Source of the DNA: VXLM01 sp965242665
GTDB taxonomy: Bacteria > Chloroflexota > Dehalococcoidia > Lucifugimonadales > VXLM01
DNA length: 64,000 bases
Direction: 5' to 3'
NCBI GenBank assembly: GCA_965242665.1
Contig: OZ251484.1
Coordinates: 1,178,001-1,242,000, forward strand
Of the stretch, positions 23,313 through 32,143 are shown piece after piece (within the stretch, counting starts at the first letter, position 1; every line of letters starts with the position of its first letter). The position numbers and the translations under genes were made by a program. The notes under the pieces were generated by a model, which ran no database searches, was not told where the DNA came from, and was given only the letters and a program-made list of their open reading frames with translations.

Positions 23313-26300
23313 TCACCTTGGGGCGGCTGGTTGCTCTGTTTCGGTGAAGATGTTCTTGAGGTAGCGGCCGGTTTCGGAGTGGGGCATATCCGCGAGGCTG
23401 CGGGGGGCGCCGACTGCGACGAGTTCGCCGCCGCGGTCGCCTGCGCCGGGGCCGAGGTCGATGAGCCAGTCTGCGTTCTTGATGAGGTCGAGGTGGTGTT
23501 CGATGAGGAGGACGGTGTTGCCTGTGTCGACGAGTTGGTGGAGGACGCGGAGGAGGTAGGCGCAGTCTTCGAAGGAGAGTCCTGTGGTGGGTTCGTCGAG
23601 GATGTAGAGGGTTTGGCCTGTGGCGCGTTTGGAGAGTTCGGTTGCGAGTTTGACGCGCTGGGCTTCGCCGCCGCTGAGTGTGGTTGCTGGCTGTCCGAGT
23701 CGGATGTAGCCGAGTCCGACGTCGTGCATGGTTTGGAGTTTGTTGCGGATGCGCGGGATGTTGGAGAAGTGTTCGAGGGCTTCGGTGACGGTCATATCGA
23801 GCACTTCTGCGATGTTCTTGCCTCTCCATTGGATTTCGAGGGCTTCGCGGTTGTATCTGGCGCCGTGGCAGACTTCGCAGGGGACGGTGACGTCTGGGAG
23901 GAATTGCATTTCGATCTGGTTGTAGCCGTCGCCGGTGCACGCTTCGCATCGGCCGCCTTTGACGTTGAAGGAGAATCGTCCGGGCTTGTAGCCGCGGGTT
24001 CGCGCTTCGCGTGCGGTTGCGAAGAGTTCGCGGATGGGGGTGAATGCGCCGGTGTAGGTGGCGGGGTTGCTGCGGGGGGTGCGTCCAATGGGTGATTGGT
24101 CGATGTTGACGACTTTGTCGACGTGTTGGATGCCTTCGATGGTGTCGAATTTGCCGGGGCGTTCTCGGGACCTGTAGAACTCCTGGGCGAGTTTCTTGTA
24201 GAGGATTTCGTTGACGAGGGTGCTCTTGCCTGATCCGGAGACGCCGGTGATACATACGAGCATCCCGAGGGGGATTTCGATGTCGACGTTCTTGAGGTTG
24301 TTTTCTCTGGCAGCTCTGACGATGAGAGAGTGTCCGTTGCCTTGGCGGGTGGACGTTGGGAGGGGGATGCGCTTTCGGTGGCTGAGGTATTGTCCGGTGA
24401 GGGAATCGGGGGTTTCGATGATGGTGTGGAGGGGGCCGGCGGCGATGACGCGTCCGCCGCGTTCGCCGGCGCCGGGTCCCATGTCGACGATGTGGTCGGC
24501 GGCGCGCATGATGGCTTCGTCGTGCTCGACGATGAGGACGGTGTTGCCGATGTCTCGGAGGCGCAGGAGGGTTTGGATGAGTCGGTAGTCGTCGGCGGGG
24601 TGGAGGCCGATGGAGGGCTCGTCGCAGACGTATAGGACGCCGATCAGTCCGGAGCCGATTTGGGTGGCGAGTCGGATGCGCTGAGCTTCTCCGCCGCTGA
24701 GTGTGGATGCCGCGCGCTCTAGGGTAAGGTAGTCGAGTCCGATGTCGTAGAGGAAGCGGAGGCGAGCTTCGATTTCCTTGAGCGCCTGGGAGGCGATGGT
24801 GAGCTCGCGTTTGGAGAGGGTGCGCGGGTCGTTGCTTCCGATGGGTTTGCGGTCGTGGCTCTTTGGGGGCAGGATGTTTTCGCGGTATCGGATGGACAGG
24901 GCCGCGTCGTCGATGGGCTGGGTGGGGATGCCGTTGCTGCTGGGGCGTCCGTCCGAGGAGGCAGGGGTTGCTGCGCTGGCGCGCCAGTCGTATCCGCCTT
25001 GGATGGATGCGATCCAGTCGAGGGCGTGTTCGATGGAGCGGCTGGTGACGTCGATGATGTTGCTGCCTGCGATGGTGACTGCGAGGGCTTCTGGTTTGAG
25101 GCGCTGTCCACCGCAGGATTTGCATGGGCGTTGGGACATGTAGCGTTCGATGTCGGTGCGGACTGCGTCCGATTCGGTTTGCCGGTATCGTCGGGCGAGG
25201 TTGTTGACGATGCCTTCGAAGGCGGTGCCGTATTCGTGGATACGGCCGCGCTTGTCCTTGTGACGAACGCGGATGCGCTTCTTTCGGGTTCCAAAGAGCA
25301 GGACGTCGATTTGATCTTGGGAGAAGCGTTTGAGGGGGTCTTTGGTGGAGAATCCGTATTCGTTGGCTACGGAGGTCAGGATGCTCATCGTCCAGGTATC
25401 TGTCGTGCCGGAGCGCATCCATGGTTGGATGGCGCCTTCGGCGATGCTGAGGTTCTTGTTGGGTATGACGAGGTCGGGGTCGACTTCGAGTTTGTATCCG
25501 AGTCCGGTGCATTGCTGACATGCGCCGTGGGGGTTGTTGAAGCTGAATGTGCGGGGTTCCATTTCCCCGAGGCTGATGTTGCAGTGGACGCAGGCGAATT
25601 GTTCGGAGAAGAGCATGTCGTCTGCGTCGATGACGTCGACGAGGACTGTGCCGCCGGCGAGTTTTGCGGCGGCTTCGACGGAGTCTGCGACTCGGCTGGG
25701 TTCGAGGTTTTCTCCGATGACCAGCCGGTCGACGATGACTTCGATGTCGTGCCACTTGTTCTTTTCGAGGTCGATTTCTTCGGAGAGGTCGCGGGTGTCG
25801 CCGTTGACGCGGACGCGGACGAATCCGGCGCGGTGCGCGTCTTGGAAGACGTCCTTGTGTTCTCCCTTGCGTCTGCGAACTACGGGCGCGAGGATTTGGA
25901 TCCGGGTGCGGTCGGGCAGTTCGAAGATGGCGTCGACCATTTGCTGGGGGGTTTGGCTTTGGACTGGACGGCCGCAGGAGTAGCAGTGGGGATGTCCAAC
26001 TCGGGCGAAGAGGAGGCGGAGGAAGTCGTAGACTTCGGTTACGGTGCCGACTGTGGAGCGGGGGTTCTTGGAAACGCCCTTTTGGTCGATGGAGATTGCG
26101 GGGGAGAGTCCTTCGATGTAGTCTACTTCGGGTTTGTCCATACGTCCGAGGAACTGGCGGGCGTATGCGGAGAGGGATTCGACGTACCTGCGTTGTCCTT
26201 CGGCGTAGATGGTATCGAAGGCGAGGGAGCTCTTGCCTGATCCGGAGACGCCTGTGATGACGACGAGCTTGTCGCGGGGGATGGTAACGTCGACGTCTTT

Positions 26301-26348
26301 GAGGTTATGTTCACGGGCTCCGCGAACGACGATGTTTTCCAGCGGCAT
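23313..26348 (-). CDS. uvrA: Excinuclease ABC subunit A
   Basis: Damage-recognition ATPase of nucleotide excision repair; forms UvrA2-UvrB and loads UvrB at lesions. 1011 residues from the ATG at 26346-26348, which has GGAGG upstream; the 7-codon TTG extension is not needed. Both ABC modules are present: Walker A GVSGSGKS at 33-40 and again in the second half, two LSGGEAQR signatures, and VCDEPSIGLHP and ILDEPTTGL Walker B regions. Zinc-binding CVHC...CQQC and CEAC...CEVC modules are intact. A low-complexity insertion of ~50 residues (24845-24995) sits before the first signature helix, making it longer than the ~940-residue E. coli enzyme. Confidence 0.97.
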   Translation of the reverse strand: MPLENIVVRGAREHNLKDVDVTIPRDKLVVITGVSGSGKSSLAFDTIYAEGQRRYVESLSAYARQFLGRMDKPEVDYIEGLSPAISIDQKGVSKNPRSTVGTVTEVYDFLRLLFARVGHPHCYSCGRPVQSQTPQQMVDAIFELPDRTRIQILAPVVRRRKGEHKDVFQDAHRAGFVRVRVNGDTRDLSEEIDLEKNKWHDIEVIVDRLVIGENLEPSRVADSVEAAAKLAGGTVLVDVIDADDMLFSEQFACVHCNISLGEMEPRTFSFNNPHGACQQCTGLGYKLEVDPDLVIPNKNLSIAEGAIQPWMRSGTTDTWTMSILTSVANEYGFSTKDPLKRFSQDQIDVLLFGTRKKRIRVRHKDKRGRIHEYGTAFEGIVNNLARRYRQTESDAVRTDIERYMSQRPCKSCGGQRLKPEALAVTIAGSNIIDVTSRSIEHALDWIASIQGGYDWRASAATPASSDGRPSSNGIPTQPIDDAALSIRYRENILPPKSHDRKPIGSNDPRTLSKRELTIASQALKEIEARLRFLYDIGLDYLTLERAASTLSGGEAQRIRLATQIGSGLIGVLYVCDEPSIGLHPADDYRLIQTLLRLRDIGNTVLIVEHDEAIMRAADHIVDMGPGAGERGGRVIAAGPLHTIIETPDSLTGQYLSHRKRIPLPTSTRQGNGHSLIVRAARENNLKNVDIEIPLGMLVCITGVSGSGKSTLVNEILYKKLAQEFYRSRERPGKFDTIEGIQHVDKVVNIDQSPIGRTPRSNPATYTGAFTPIRELFATAREARTRGYKPGRFSFNVKGGRCEACTGDGYNQIEMQFLPDVTVPCEVCHGARYNREALEIQWRGKNIAEVLDMTVTEALEHFSNIPRIRNKLQTMHDVGLGYIRLGQPATTLSGGEAQRVKLATELSKRATGQTLYILDEPTTGLSFEDCAYLLRVLHQLVDTGNTVLLIEHHLDLIKNADWLIDLGPGAGDRGGELVAVGAPRSLADMPHSETGRYLKNIFTETEQPAAPR

Positions 26349-26424
26349 GCAGTCCTCCAACCTGCGCAATAGAATCGCGCACTCTCAGAAGGGCGTGGGT
26401 TTCTGGTCGTGTGATACGCCGTCC

Positions 26425-26433
26425 ATTCTAGCA
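26425..26433 (-). promoter_or_regulatory. Extended -10 promoter for uvrA
   Basis: On the minus strand TGCTAGAAT matches TGnTATAAT with one mismatch, 77 nt upstream of the uvrA ATG. The same extended form precedes several other genes here. Confidence 0.5.
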
Positions 26434-26541
26434 TCGAAGCGAACCCAATGGGAAGGATCGATAGGGCGGATTCAGTACATATATTCGAGGGTGGCGCTTG
26501 TTGCATGGATGCGAATGCCGTGCATTGGGGGCGGCGTCTTG

Positions 26542-26550
26542 TGGTAGAAT
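26542..26550 (+). promoter_or_regulatory. Extended -10 promoter for the NTF2-like gene
   Basis: TGGTAGAAT, an extended -10 form, ends 43 nt before the ATG at 26594. Divergent from the uvrA promoter in the 245-nt gap. Confidence 0.5.
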
Positions 26551-26593
26551 CTCTTACATCACATCTTGATCAGAGAGACGGGGAGGCGCGACG

Positions 26594-26968
26594 ATGGCTG
26601 GAGCGATGACGAATGAGATATTGGATGATTTCGCGAATGCGTGGAATGAGCACGATCTCGACAAGCTCATGTCCCACATGACGCAGGATTGCGTCTTCGA
26701 GTTATCGGCGGGTCCGGAGCGGTGGGGGGCTCGGTTCGATGGGTATGATGACGTTCGGGCTGGGTATCGTCGGGTGCTGGATATGTTCCCGGATGGACAG
26801 TGGGAGGATGCTCGTCACTTCATTGCGGGGGAACGCGGCGTCACGGAGTGGACGTTCCGCGCAACTGGGGCGGACGGCGCGAAGATCGAGGTCGATGGCT
26901 GCGACGTCTTCCATTTCGAGGGAGACAAGATCAGGGTCAAGAACTCGTTCCGCAAGATCCGTTCGTAG
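26594..26968 (+). CDS. NTF2-like (SnoaL-type) small protein
   Basis: A 124-residue protein with the cone-shaped NTF2-like pattern: FANAWNEHDLDKLMSHMTQDCVFE at the N-terminus, GYDDVRAGYRRVLDMFPDGQW in the middle and a VFHFEGDKIRVKNSFRKIRS final strand. The family includes ketosteroid isomerase-like enzymes and polyketide cyclases, but most members are uncharacterised. GGGAGG precedes the ATG. It is apparently monocistronic, with its own extended -10 promoter. The pocket residues do not reveal a substrate. Confidence 0.85.
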   Translation: MAGAMTNEILDDFANAWNEHDLDKLMSHMTQDCVFELSAGPERWGARFDGYDDVRAGYRRVLDMFPDGQWEDARHFIAGERGVTEWTFRATGADGAKIEVDGCDVFHFEGDKIRVKNSFRKIRS

Positions 26969-27127
26969 ATAGAGCGTTCGAGAGGCGTGCGGCTGCACTT
27001 CCGTTGGGAGCGCAGCAGGCCGGGCACGACGGCCTTTGCAACCGCACACTCTCCAACTTTGCAGCCGAGCATGGCCGAGGGGCTGGCGTGCGGCCTCGAG
27101 GCAGATTTTCGCTGGTGAGGCTAGCCG

Positions 27128-28864
27128 GTGTCCAAGATCATCTATATCTGCGGCCGGTACGGGCTGCCTGCTTCGGTGGAACAACGGCTCCGGGATGTTT
27201 GCAGGGCTTTGGAGCCGGACAACATCGTTCCTCCTGTGCCGCGGGTTGCGGTGCATGGAGCTTGCGCCTACGGGGTGATGAATCCGTCGCCGCTGATGCG
27301 GGAGGGGAACGGCAGTGCAGTGGTTGGGCAGATTCTGGGCGGTGAGAGCGAAGGTGAGCGGGCGTTGTCGAGCGGGGAGCCGGATGGATCGTTCGCACTG
27401 TTCCGCAACAGCGACGATCGTCTCGAGGTCGTGAGCGATCCGGCGGCATCGCGGACGATATGGTATTACAAGGACGAAGAGAAGTTCGTCGCTTCCACGT
27501 CGCAACGGGCGGTCGTGATGTTCCTCGGTAGTTTCGAGTTCGACGAGCGAGTAATTCCGTGGATGCTGTCTACTGGAGGGATTGGGCCGTATCTTTCTTG
27601 GGACAGGCGATTGGAGATGATGCGGGCGGATTCTTGCGTGACGTTGGACAAGAAGGTTTGGTCGCTCACTGTGCGTTCTCGTCCAATCGAGTTCGTGCCG
27701 CTCGAGCAGGAGGATCGAGAGCATGAGCGCGCGCTGCGAGAAGCGCTGGCAGGGGCGTTCGATGCGTTCGACGTGGATGTTTCGCAGTGGGCGCTGCCGT
27801 TGTCCGGGGGGTATGACACGCGCGCGATATTGTGCATGCTGCGTGACAGCGGGAAGGACGTCGGCCGGTTGCGGACGGTTACGTGGGGGTTGGCGTCCAG
27901 TCAGGGTCTCAAGGGGAACGATGCCACGGTCGCGAAGTTGCTTGCGGACGCCGTGGGGGCTCCGCACGAGTACTACCCGACGGACTTGACGGACGATCCG
28001 GCGGAGGAGGTGATCGACCGGTTCGTGTTGATGGGGGAGGGACGTACCGATCATCTGTCTGCACATATGGATGGGTTTGCGATGTGGAAGGCGCTGTTCG
28101 AAGCGGGCGTCCATGGGGAGATTCGGGGAGATGAGGGGATTGGGTGGACGAAGCCGTTCATTTCGACGGATTCGTTGGTGAGGCGCAGCATCGAATTTCC
28201 CTTGTGTTCGGACTACCGCAATTTGAGGGATTACAAGGATTACGGCTTTGCGGATCAGGTATGGCCGCCAAGCATCGGCAAGCGGGTCCGAAACGAGAAT
28301 GAAACGAATCCCGGATGGCACGATCGGTTGTACCACACGCTCAAGATTCCTACGACCATTGCCGCTTGGAGTGACTTGAAGCTTTCCTATGTGGAGGTGG
28401 CGTGTCCGCTCTTGTCGAGGAATCTGCTTCGAGTGGTGCGTCGGCTGCCGGATGTCTTGCGCACGAACAAGAAGCTCTTCAAGAAGATCGTCGTTTCCAT
28501 GAGTCCGAACGTCGAGATTGCGACGGGGTCGGCGATTGCTCCATCGCAGCAAATTTTGCGGGAGAAGAGGATTGCGGCTGTGGTGAAGGAGGAGCTTGGG
28601 CGCGAGCGGGCCGGGGCGGTATTGCCCGCGCAGTTTGTGGCGCGGGTATCGGAGGGGGTGGAAACCGGGTTGTGGAAGGGATCGAGGCTGGGGTCGTATT
28701 CTTCCATGGTCAAGAAGGTCGTCTGGGGCAGGGAGGTGGATCCAAACATCTTGGCCTTTCGGGTGTTTCTGATCAGCAGGATGAACGCCGTCTTGAGCGA
28801 AGATTCCGCACGGCTCGGCGGACGGGGCGAGTTTCCAAAGTCCCCCGGGGATTCTCCAGACTGA
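27128..28864 (+). CDS. Asparagine-synthase-like protein lacking the glutaminase nucleophile
   Basis: A 578-residue protein starting at GTG with GAGG upstream. The N-terminal ~200 residues resemble the AsnB Ntn-hydrolase fold in outline (DGSFALFRNSDDRLEVVSDPAASRTIWYY), but the residue after the initiator is Ser, not the catalytic Cys. The synthase part begins with the ATP pyrophosphatase loop LPLSGGYDTRAIL near residue 225 and has EIRGDEGIG near 337. It is therefore likely an ATP-dependent amidotransferase- or cyclase-like enzyme that does not use glutamine, as in lasso-peptide or beta-lactam synthetases. No biosynthetic partners are adjacent. The product is unknown. Confidence 0.78.
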   Translation: MSKIIYICGRYGLPASVEQRLRDVCRALEPDNIVPPVPRVAVHGACAYGVMNPSPLMREGNGSAVVGQILGGESEGERALSSGEPDGSFALFRNSDDRLEVVSDPAASRTIWYYKDEEKFVASTSQRAVVMFLGSFEFDERVIPWMLSTGGIGPYLSWDRRLEMMRADSCVTLDKKVWSLTVRSRPIEFVPLEQEDREHERALREALAGAFDAFDVDVSQWALPLSGGYDTRAILCMLRDSGKDVGRLRTVTWGLASSQGLKGNDATVAKLLADAVGAPHEYYPTDLTDDPAEEVIDRFVLMGEGRTDHLSAHMDGFAMWKALFEAGVHGEIRGDEGIGWTKPFISTDSLVRRSIEFPLCSDYRNLRDYKDYGFADQVWPPSIGKRVRNENETNPGWHDRLYHTLKIPTTIAAWSDLKLSYVEVACPLLSRNLLRVVRRLPDVLRTNKKLFKKIVVSMSPNVEIATGSAIAPSQQILREKRIAAVVKEELGRERAGAVLPAQFVARVSEGVETGLWKGSRLGSYSSMVKKVVWGREVDPNILAFRVFLISRMNAVLSEDSARLGGRGEFPKSPGDSPD

Positions 28865-28973
28865 TGCGCGAGATGGAGTTGGGGCGACGGGGGGCGCCTC
28901 CTCCGGGGGGCATATTCGCTGCGATTGGATGCAGAGCGGTTGAGTAGCGGCGAATTCGAGGACAGCGGTAGTG

Positions 28974-28982
28974 TGATAGAAT
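28974..28982 (+). promoter_or_regulatory. Extended -10 promoter for the NYN gene
   Basis: TGATAGAAT (TGnTATAAT with one mismatch) lies 160 nt upstream of the ATG at 29143. The 278-nt gap holds no convincing gene. Confidence 0.4.
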
Positions 28983-29142
28983 CTCCTGGAGGATGTATCG
29001 TCACCAGGCTAGGATGCGCGAGGACGGTGGGGCAGAGATGTGAGCGAGAATCGAGAGGTCGCTTCGCAGGGTCTGTCCGCAGGGAGTCGGGAGGGTGCGG
29101 GCATCGACGGCCTCGTAATAGGATGTAACAGGATAGGTCACA

Positions 29143-30150
29143 ATGGTAAGTCTGTTTCGCAAACACGTTCGAGATGAGGCGGCTGGGAGTCCGGCGAGCA
29201 ACGCTATGGAGGGAGGGGCTCGGGCTGCTGGGACGGCGTTGTACGTGGACACGGAGAATCTCCAAGGCAACACGCAGGGGTTGGTCACGGCTATCATGGA
29301 ACAGTGGCCGGAGGGGATTCCGCCCGCGTCGCGGTTGAATCTCTACGTCCAGGCCGACCAGACGGCGTTGTGGGACATTTGGGCGAGCAGTCAGTTTCGC
29401 GATCTGGTTGTGACGGTTCGGGGAATCCAGCACTTTAGCAAGCGGCAATCCAAGAACTCGGCGGACATAGCGATTGCTATCGACGCTGTTGCGGACTTCG
29501 TGACGGGGGCTGCTCAGTTCGTGGCTGTGATGAGCGATGACAGCGACTTCATGCCGCTCTACGCGAAGTTGAAGGAGCTGACGGAGGAACGGGCTCCTTT
29601 CCTGTGGGTGGTGACGGACCGTCCTCGGACGCGGTCATCGACTATCGAGGACTATTTTCCGAATGACCATATCTACGTTGCGCGGGTCGCAAGGGGCGGG
29701 GCGCGCGTCAGCGTCGAGAGGTCTTCGTCCTCTCGAGTTCGCGCATTGCCGGCGGCGGGGGCGTCCAACGATCCACCCGTTGCGGGCAAGGGGAGTGCTG
29801 GACGTCCGTCAAGGAAGGCGGACGATCCGCCTGCTGCAGACAAGAGGAGCGAGGGAGATTTGGCGGAGATGGCGGATCTCATCATCCAAAGGATTCCCAT
29901 CGGGCATTTCAAGAGCACGGACTGTCAGCCGATCATCAGGTCGCGCTGGCCGAACGATCCGATGGTGGGGATGCCGAGCGCGCGCTTCGGCACGGAATTC
30001 GCTCAGGCGCTCTGGCCGATACTCGAGGGGCGCGGCGTCAAGCTGAGCAGCACTCAGCCTCGCAAGTACGAGTTGACTGCGGAGGTCAAGAACGCCCGGG
30101 TTCTCGACAAAGGCGCCGTCTCGAATGAGGACGGGCCGCCGCAGGAGTAA
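29143..30150 (+). CDS. NYN-domain (LabA/PIN-like) nuclease with C-terminal helical domain
   Basis: A 335-residue protein; ATG preceded by AGGATAGG. The NYN domain (about 30-185) shows the expected acidic metal-binding set: YVDTENLQ, SADIAIAIDAVAD and VMSDDSDFMPLY, as in LabA/DUF88 and VapC/PIN-like RNases. A Ser/Arg/Ala-rich linker follows, then a C-terminal domain (about 245-325: EMADLIIQRIP...ALWPILEGRGVKL) resembling small winged-helix or OST-HTH-type RNA-binding modules. Probably an RNase acting on structured RNA. It ends 4 nt before the convergent M19 gene. Confidence 0.85.
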   Translation: MVSLFRKHVRDEAAGSPASNAMEGGARAAGTALYVDTENLQGNTQGLVTAIMEQWPEGIPPASRLNLYVQADQTALWDIWASSQFRDLVVTVRGIQHFSKRQSKNSADIAIAIDAVADFVTGAAQFVAVMSDDSDFMPLYAKLKELTEERAPFLWVVTDRPRTRSSTIEDYFPNDHIYVARVARGGARVSVERSSSSRVRALPAAGASNDPPVAGKGSAGRPSRKADDPPAADKRSEGDLAEMADLIIQRIPIGHFKSTDCQPIIRSRWPNDPMVGMPSARFGTEFAQALWPILEGRGVKLSSTQPRKYELTAEVKNARVLDKGAVSNEDGPPQE

Positions 30151-30153
30151 TGG

Positions 30154-31176
30154 CTAGTTCGTCCAGACTTGTTCGAAGAGGCGCAGCCAGTTTTCTCCCA
30201 AGAACTTTCGGACGTCTTCATCCGAGTAGCCGCGGGCGAGGAGCGCTTCGGAGAGTACGGGCATTTGCGCGGGGGTTTGGAGGTCGTCGGGGTAGTAGTC
30301 CTGCCAGGGTTTGGGTGCTTCGTCGACCAAGGTGAAGGTGGAGGGGAATTTGGTGCCTTGCTGGGAGCCGATGTAGCGCCAGAACTCGTCTGGCTGGTCT
30401 TGGGTGTGGTCGGTGCCGATGGCGACGTGGTCAATGCCGGCCATGTCTATGAGGTGGTCGATGGCGTCGAGGTAGTCGTCGAGGGTTGCGTCGAAGGAGT
30501 TTCGCAGGAAGGTGCGGATGCACGTCGCGCCGATGACTCCGCCTTTTTGGGCCATGAGCTTGATTGCCTCGTCGGTCTTGTTTCGGCGGTGGTCGTAGTA
30601 GGACTTGGCGTTTGCGTGGGTGATGGCGACGGGTTTATCGGAGACTTCTATGGACTCCATGGTGGTGGACACGCCGACGTGTGATAGGTCGATGAGGATA
30701 CCGACGCGGTTCATTTCCTTGACTGCATCCACGCCGAAGTTCGTAAGGCCGCCGTCCACGCGCTCCATGCAGCCATCGCCCAGGAGGTTGCGCTCGTGGT
30801 AGGTGACTTGGGCGATGCGGACGCCCAGGCGGTGGAACAGTTCGAGTCGGTCGAGGTCGTTCTCGATTGGGGAGGTGTTTTGCCATCCCAAGATGACGCC
30901 GGTCTTTCCTTCATGCTTGGCGCGTCGGATGTCGTCAATGGTCTCGACCTGCAAGATTTGGCTGGAGCGTTCCCGGAAGCGCACTAGCCATTTCGATATG
31001 TGATCGAGGGTCTCGGGGAAGTTCTCCCAGGTGGCGATGGTGGCGTTTATCGCGGTGACTCCGCCTTCGTTCAAGCTTTGGTAGACTGCGCTGCTGTCCC
31101 AGTTGCTCACGTTCAGTCCGTCGATGACGACGGCGTCGTCGTACAATTGTCGTGCATGTTGGGATATTCGCTTCAT
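30154..31176 (-). CDS. Peptidase M19 (renal dipeptidase-like) family protein with altered metal site
   Basis: A 340-residue TIM-barrel amidohydrolase-type protein. The start MKRIS at 31176 has GGAG about 9 nt upstream; ATGs two or more codons earlier are also possible. Conserved M19 elements are NDLDRLELFHRLGVRIAQ, the IDLSHVG and ITHAN histidines, the HRRNK arginine region and the IGTDHTQ aspartate. However, the first ligand motif (normally DGHxD) reads DGLNVS, and the bridging Glu region reads GWQN. Two zinc-ligand positions are thus changed. Homologues with the same changes exist as a subfamily, so the gene is not simply decayed, but a classical dipeptidase activity is doubtful. Confidence 0.85.
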   Translation of the reverse strand: MKRISQHARQLYDDAVVIDGLNVSNWDSSAVYQSLNEGGVTAINATIATWENFPETLDHISKWLVRFRERSSQILQVETIDDIRRAKHEGKTGVILGWQNTSPIENDLDRLELFHRLGVRIAQVTYHERNLLGDGCMERVDGGLTNFGVDAVKEMNRVGILIDLSHVGVSTTMESIEVSDKPVAITHANAKSYYDHRRNKTDEAIKLMAQKGGVIGATCIRTFLRNSFDATLDDYLDAIDHLIDMAGIDHVAIGTDHTQDQPDEFWRYIGSQQGTKFPSTFTLVDEAPKPWQDYYPDDLQTPAQMPVLSEALLARGYSDEDVRKFLGENWLRLFEQVWTN

Positions 31177-31316
31177 GAGCATATTCTCCGTCGTGGGCGG
31201 TCGAGATGATGGGGTGGAGTGTATCAACGGCTGGGTACTGCGTCAACTGTGTACAGTCGTCGCCGTGAGTGGTACTCTATTCCGCAATATCACACGTCTG
31301 CTATCTGCCTTTGTCC

Positions 31317-32096
31317 ATGCTCAACGAATTTCCACCGTCATTCGATGGACTCTTGGCCTTGTGCGCGCGCCTGCGGGGGCCGGAGGGCTGCGTGTGGGAC
31401 AGGGAGCAGACGAGCGAGTCGCTCAAGCCGAGGCTGCTGGAGGAGACTTACGAGCTCTTGGACGCTATCGACGGAGGGAAGGTCGAGGATGTCGTAGAGG
31501 AGCTTGGGGACGTTCTGTATCATGTGGTTTATCACATTCAGATTGGGCGTGAGTTGGGGGTGTTCGATGCGGGGGATGTGGCGGGGGCGGTACGCGACAA
31601 GTTGGTTCGGAGGCATCCGCATGTCTTTGGGGGGGCGGCGCTCTCCGATGCGAGGGAGGTCGAGTCGCAGTGGCAGAGCATCAAGCGGGCGGAGCGGTCT
31701 GCGGAGGGGAAGGGGGCTCTGGACGGCGTTTCCCGCACGATGCCTGCGCTGTCGTATGCTCAGGCGCTGGGAGAGCGGGCGGCTGGAGTTGGATTCGAGT
31801 GGAAGGACGTCGAGGGCGCGCTGGACAAGGTGCGGGAGGAGTTGGAGGAGCTACGAGGGGCGGAGACTGCTTCGGAGCGGGAGGCGGAGTTTGGGGACGT
31901 GCTCTTCACGATAGTCAACGTTGCCCGCTGGCTGCGGATCGACGCGGAGGGCTCGTTGCGGGCGACCGGCCACAAGTTTCGGGCGAGGTTTGGACACATG
32001 GAGCAGCGGGCTCGAGAGCGAGGCCGATCGTTGTCCGATATGTCGATGGATGAGCGAGAATCTCTTTGGATAGAAGCGAAGCAGGTGGTAGGATAA
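31317..32096 (+). CDS. mazG: Nucleoside triphosphate pyrophosphohydrolase MazG
   Basis: House-cleaning enzyme that hydrolyses NTPs and dNTPs to monophosphates and pyrophosphate. 259 residues from the ATG at 31317. Tandem MazG domains are visible: the first with CVWDREQTSESLKPRLLEETYELLDAI and EELGDVLYHVV (ExxE...ExxD metal-binding set), the second with EELEELRG and EFGDVLFTIVNVARW. The MazG-type DREQTxxSLxxxLLEExYE signature is unambiguous. It is divergent from the M19 gene and 47 nt upstream of the LLM oxidoreductase, with which it may be co-transcribed. Confidence 0.93.
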   Translation: MLNEFPPSFDGLLALCARLRGPEGCVWDREQTSESLKPRLLEETYELLDAIDGGKVEDVVEELGDVLYHVVYHIQIGRELGVFDAGDVAGAVRDKLVRRHPHVFGGAALSDAREVESQWQSIKRAERSAEGKGALDGVSRTMPALSYAQALGERAAGVGFEWKDVEGALDKVREELEELRGAETASEREAEFGDVLFTIVNVARWLRIDAEGSLRATGHKFRARFGHMEQRARERGRSLSDMSMDERESLWIEAKQVVG

Positions 32097-32143
32097 CTAG
32101 GAGTTGCGCGTGACGCGCATCTCAAGAGAAAGCAGGAGAAGTC

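Noticed and set aside
23245..25755. An 836-codon open frame on the minus strand inside uvrA
   Set aside because: It is the +1 frame of the uvrA strand, very Arg/His/Pro-rich as expected of GC-rich shadow frames, and uvrA is unambiguous.
28993..29180. Two very short frames (16 and ~45 codons) between the asparagine-synthase-like and NYN genes
   Set aside because: The first has its ribosome-binding site directly abutting the ATG, the second starts inside it and overlaps the NYN start; composition and context do not support translation.
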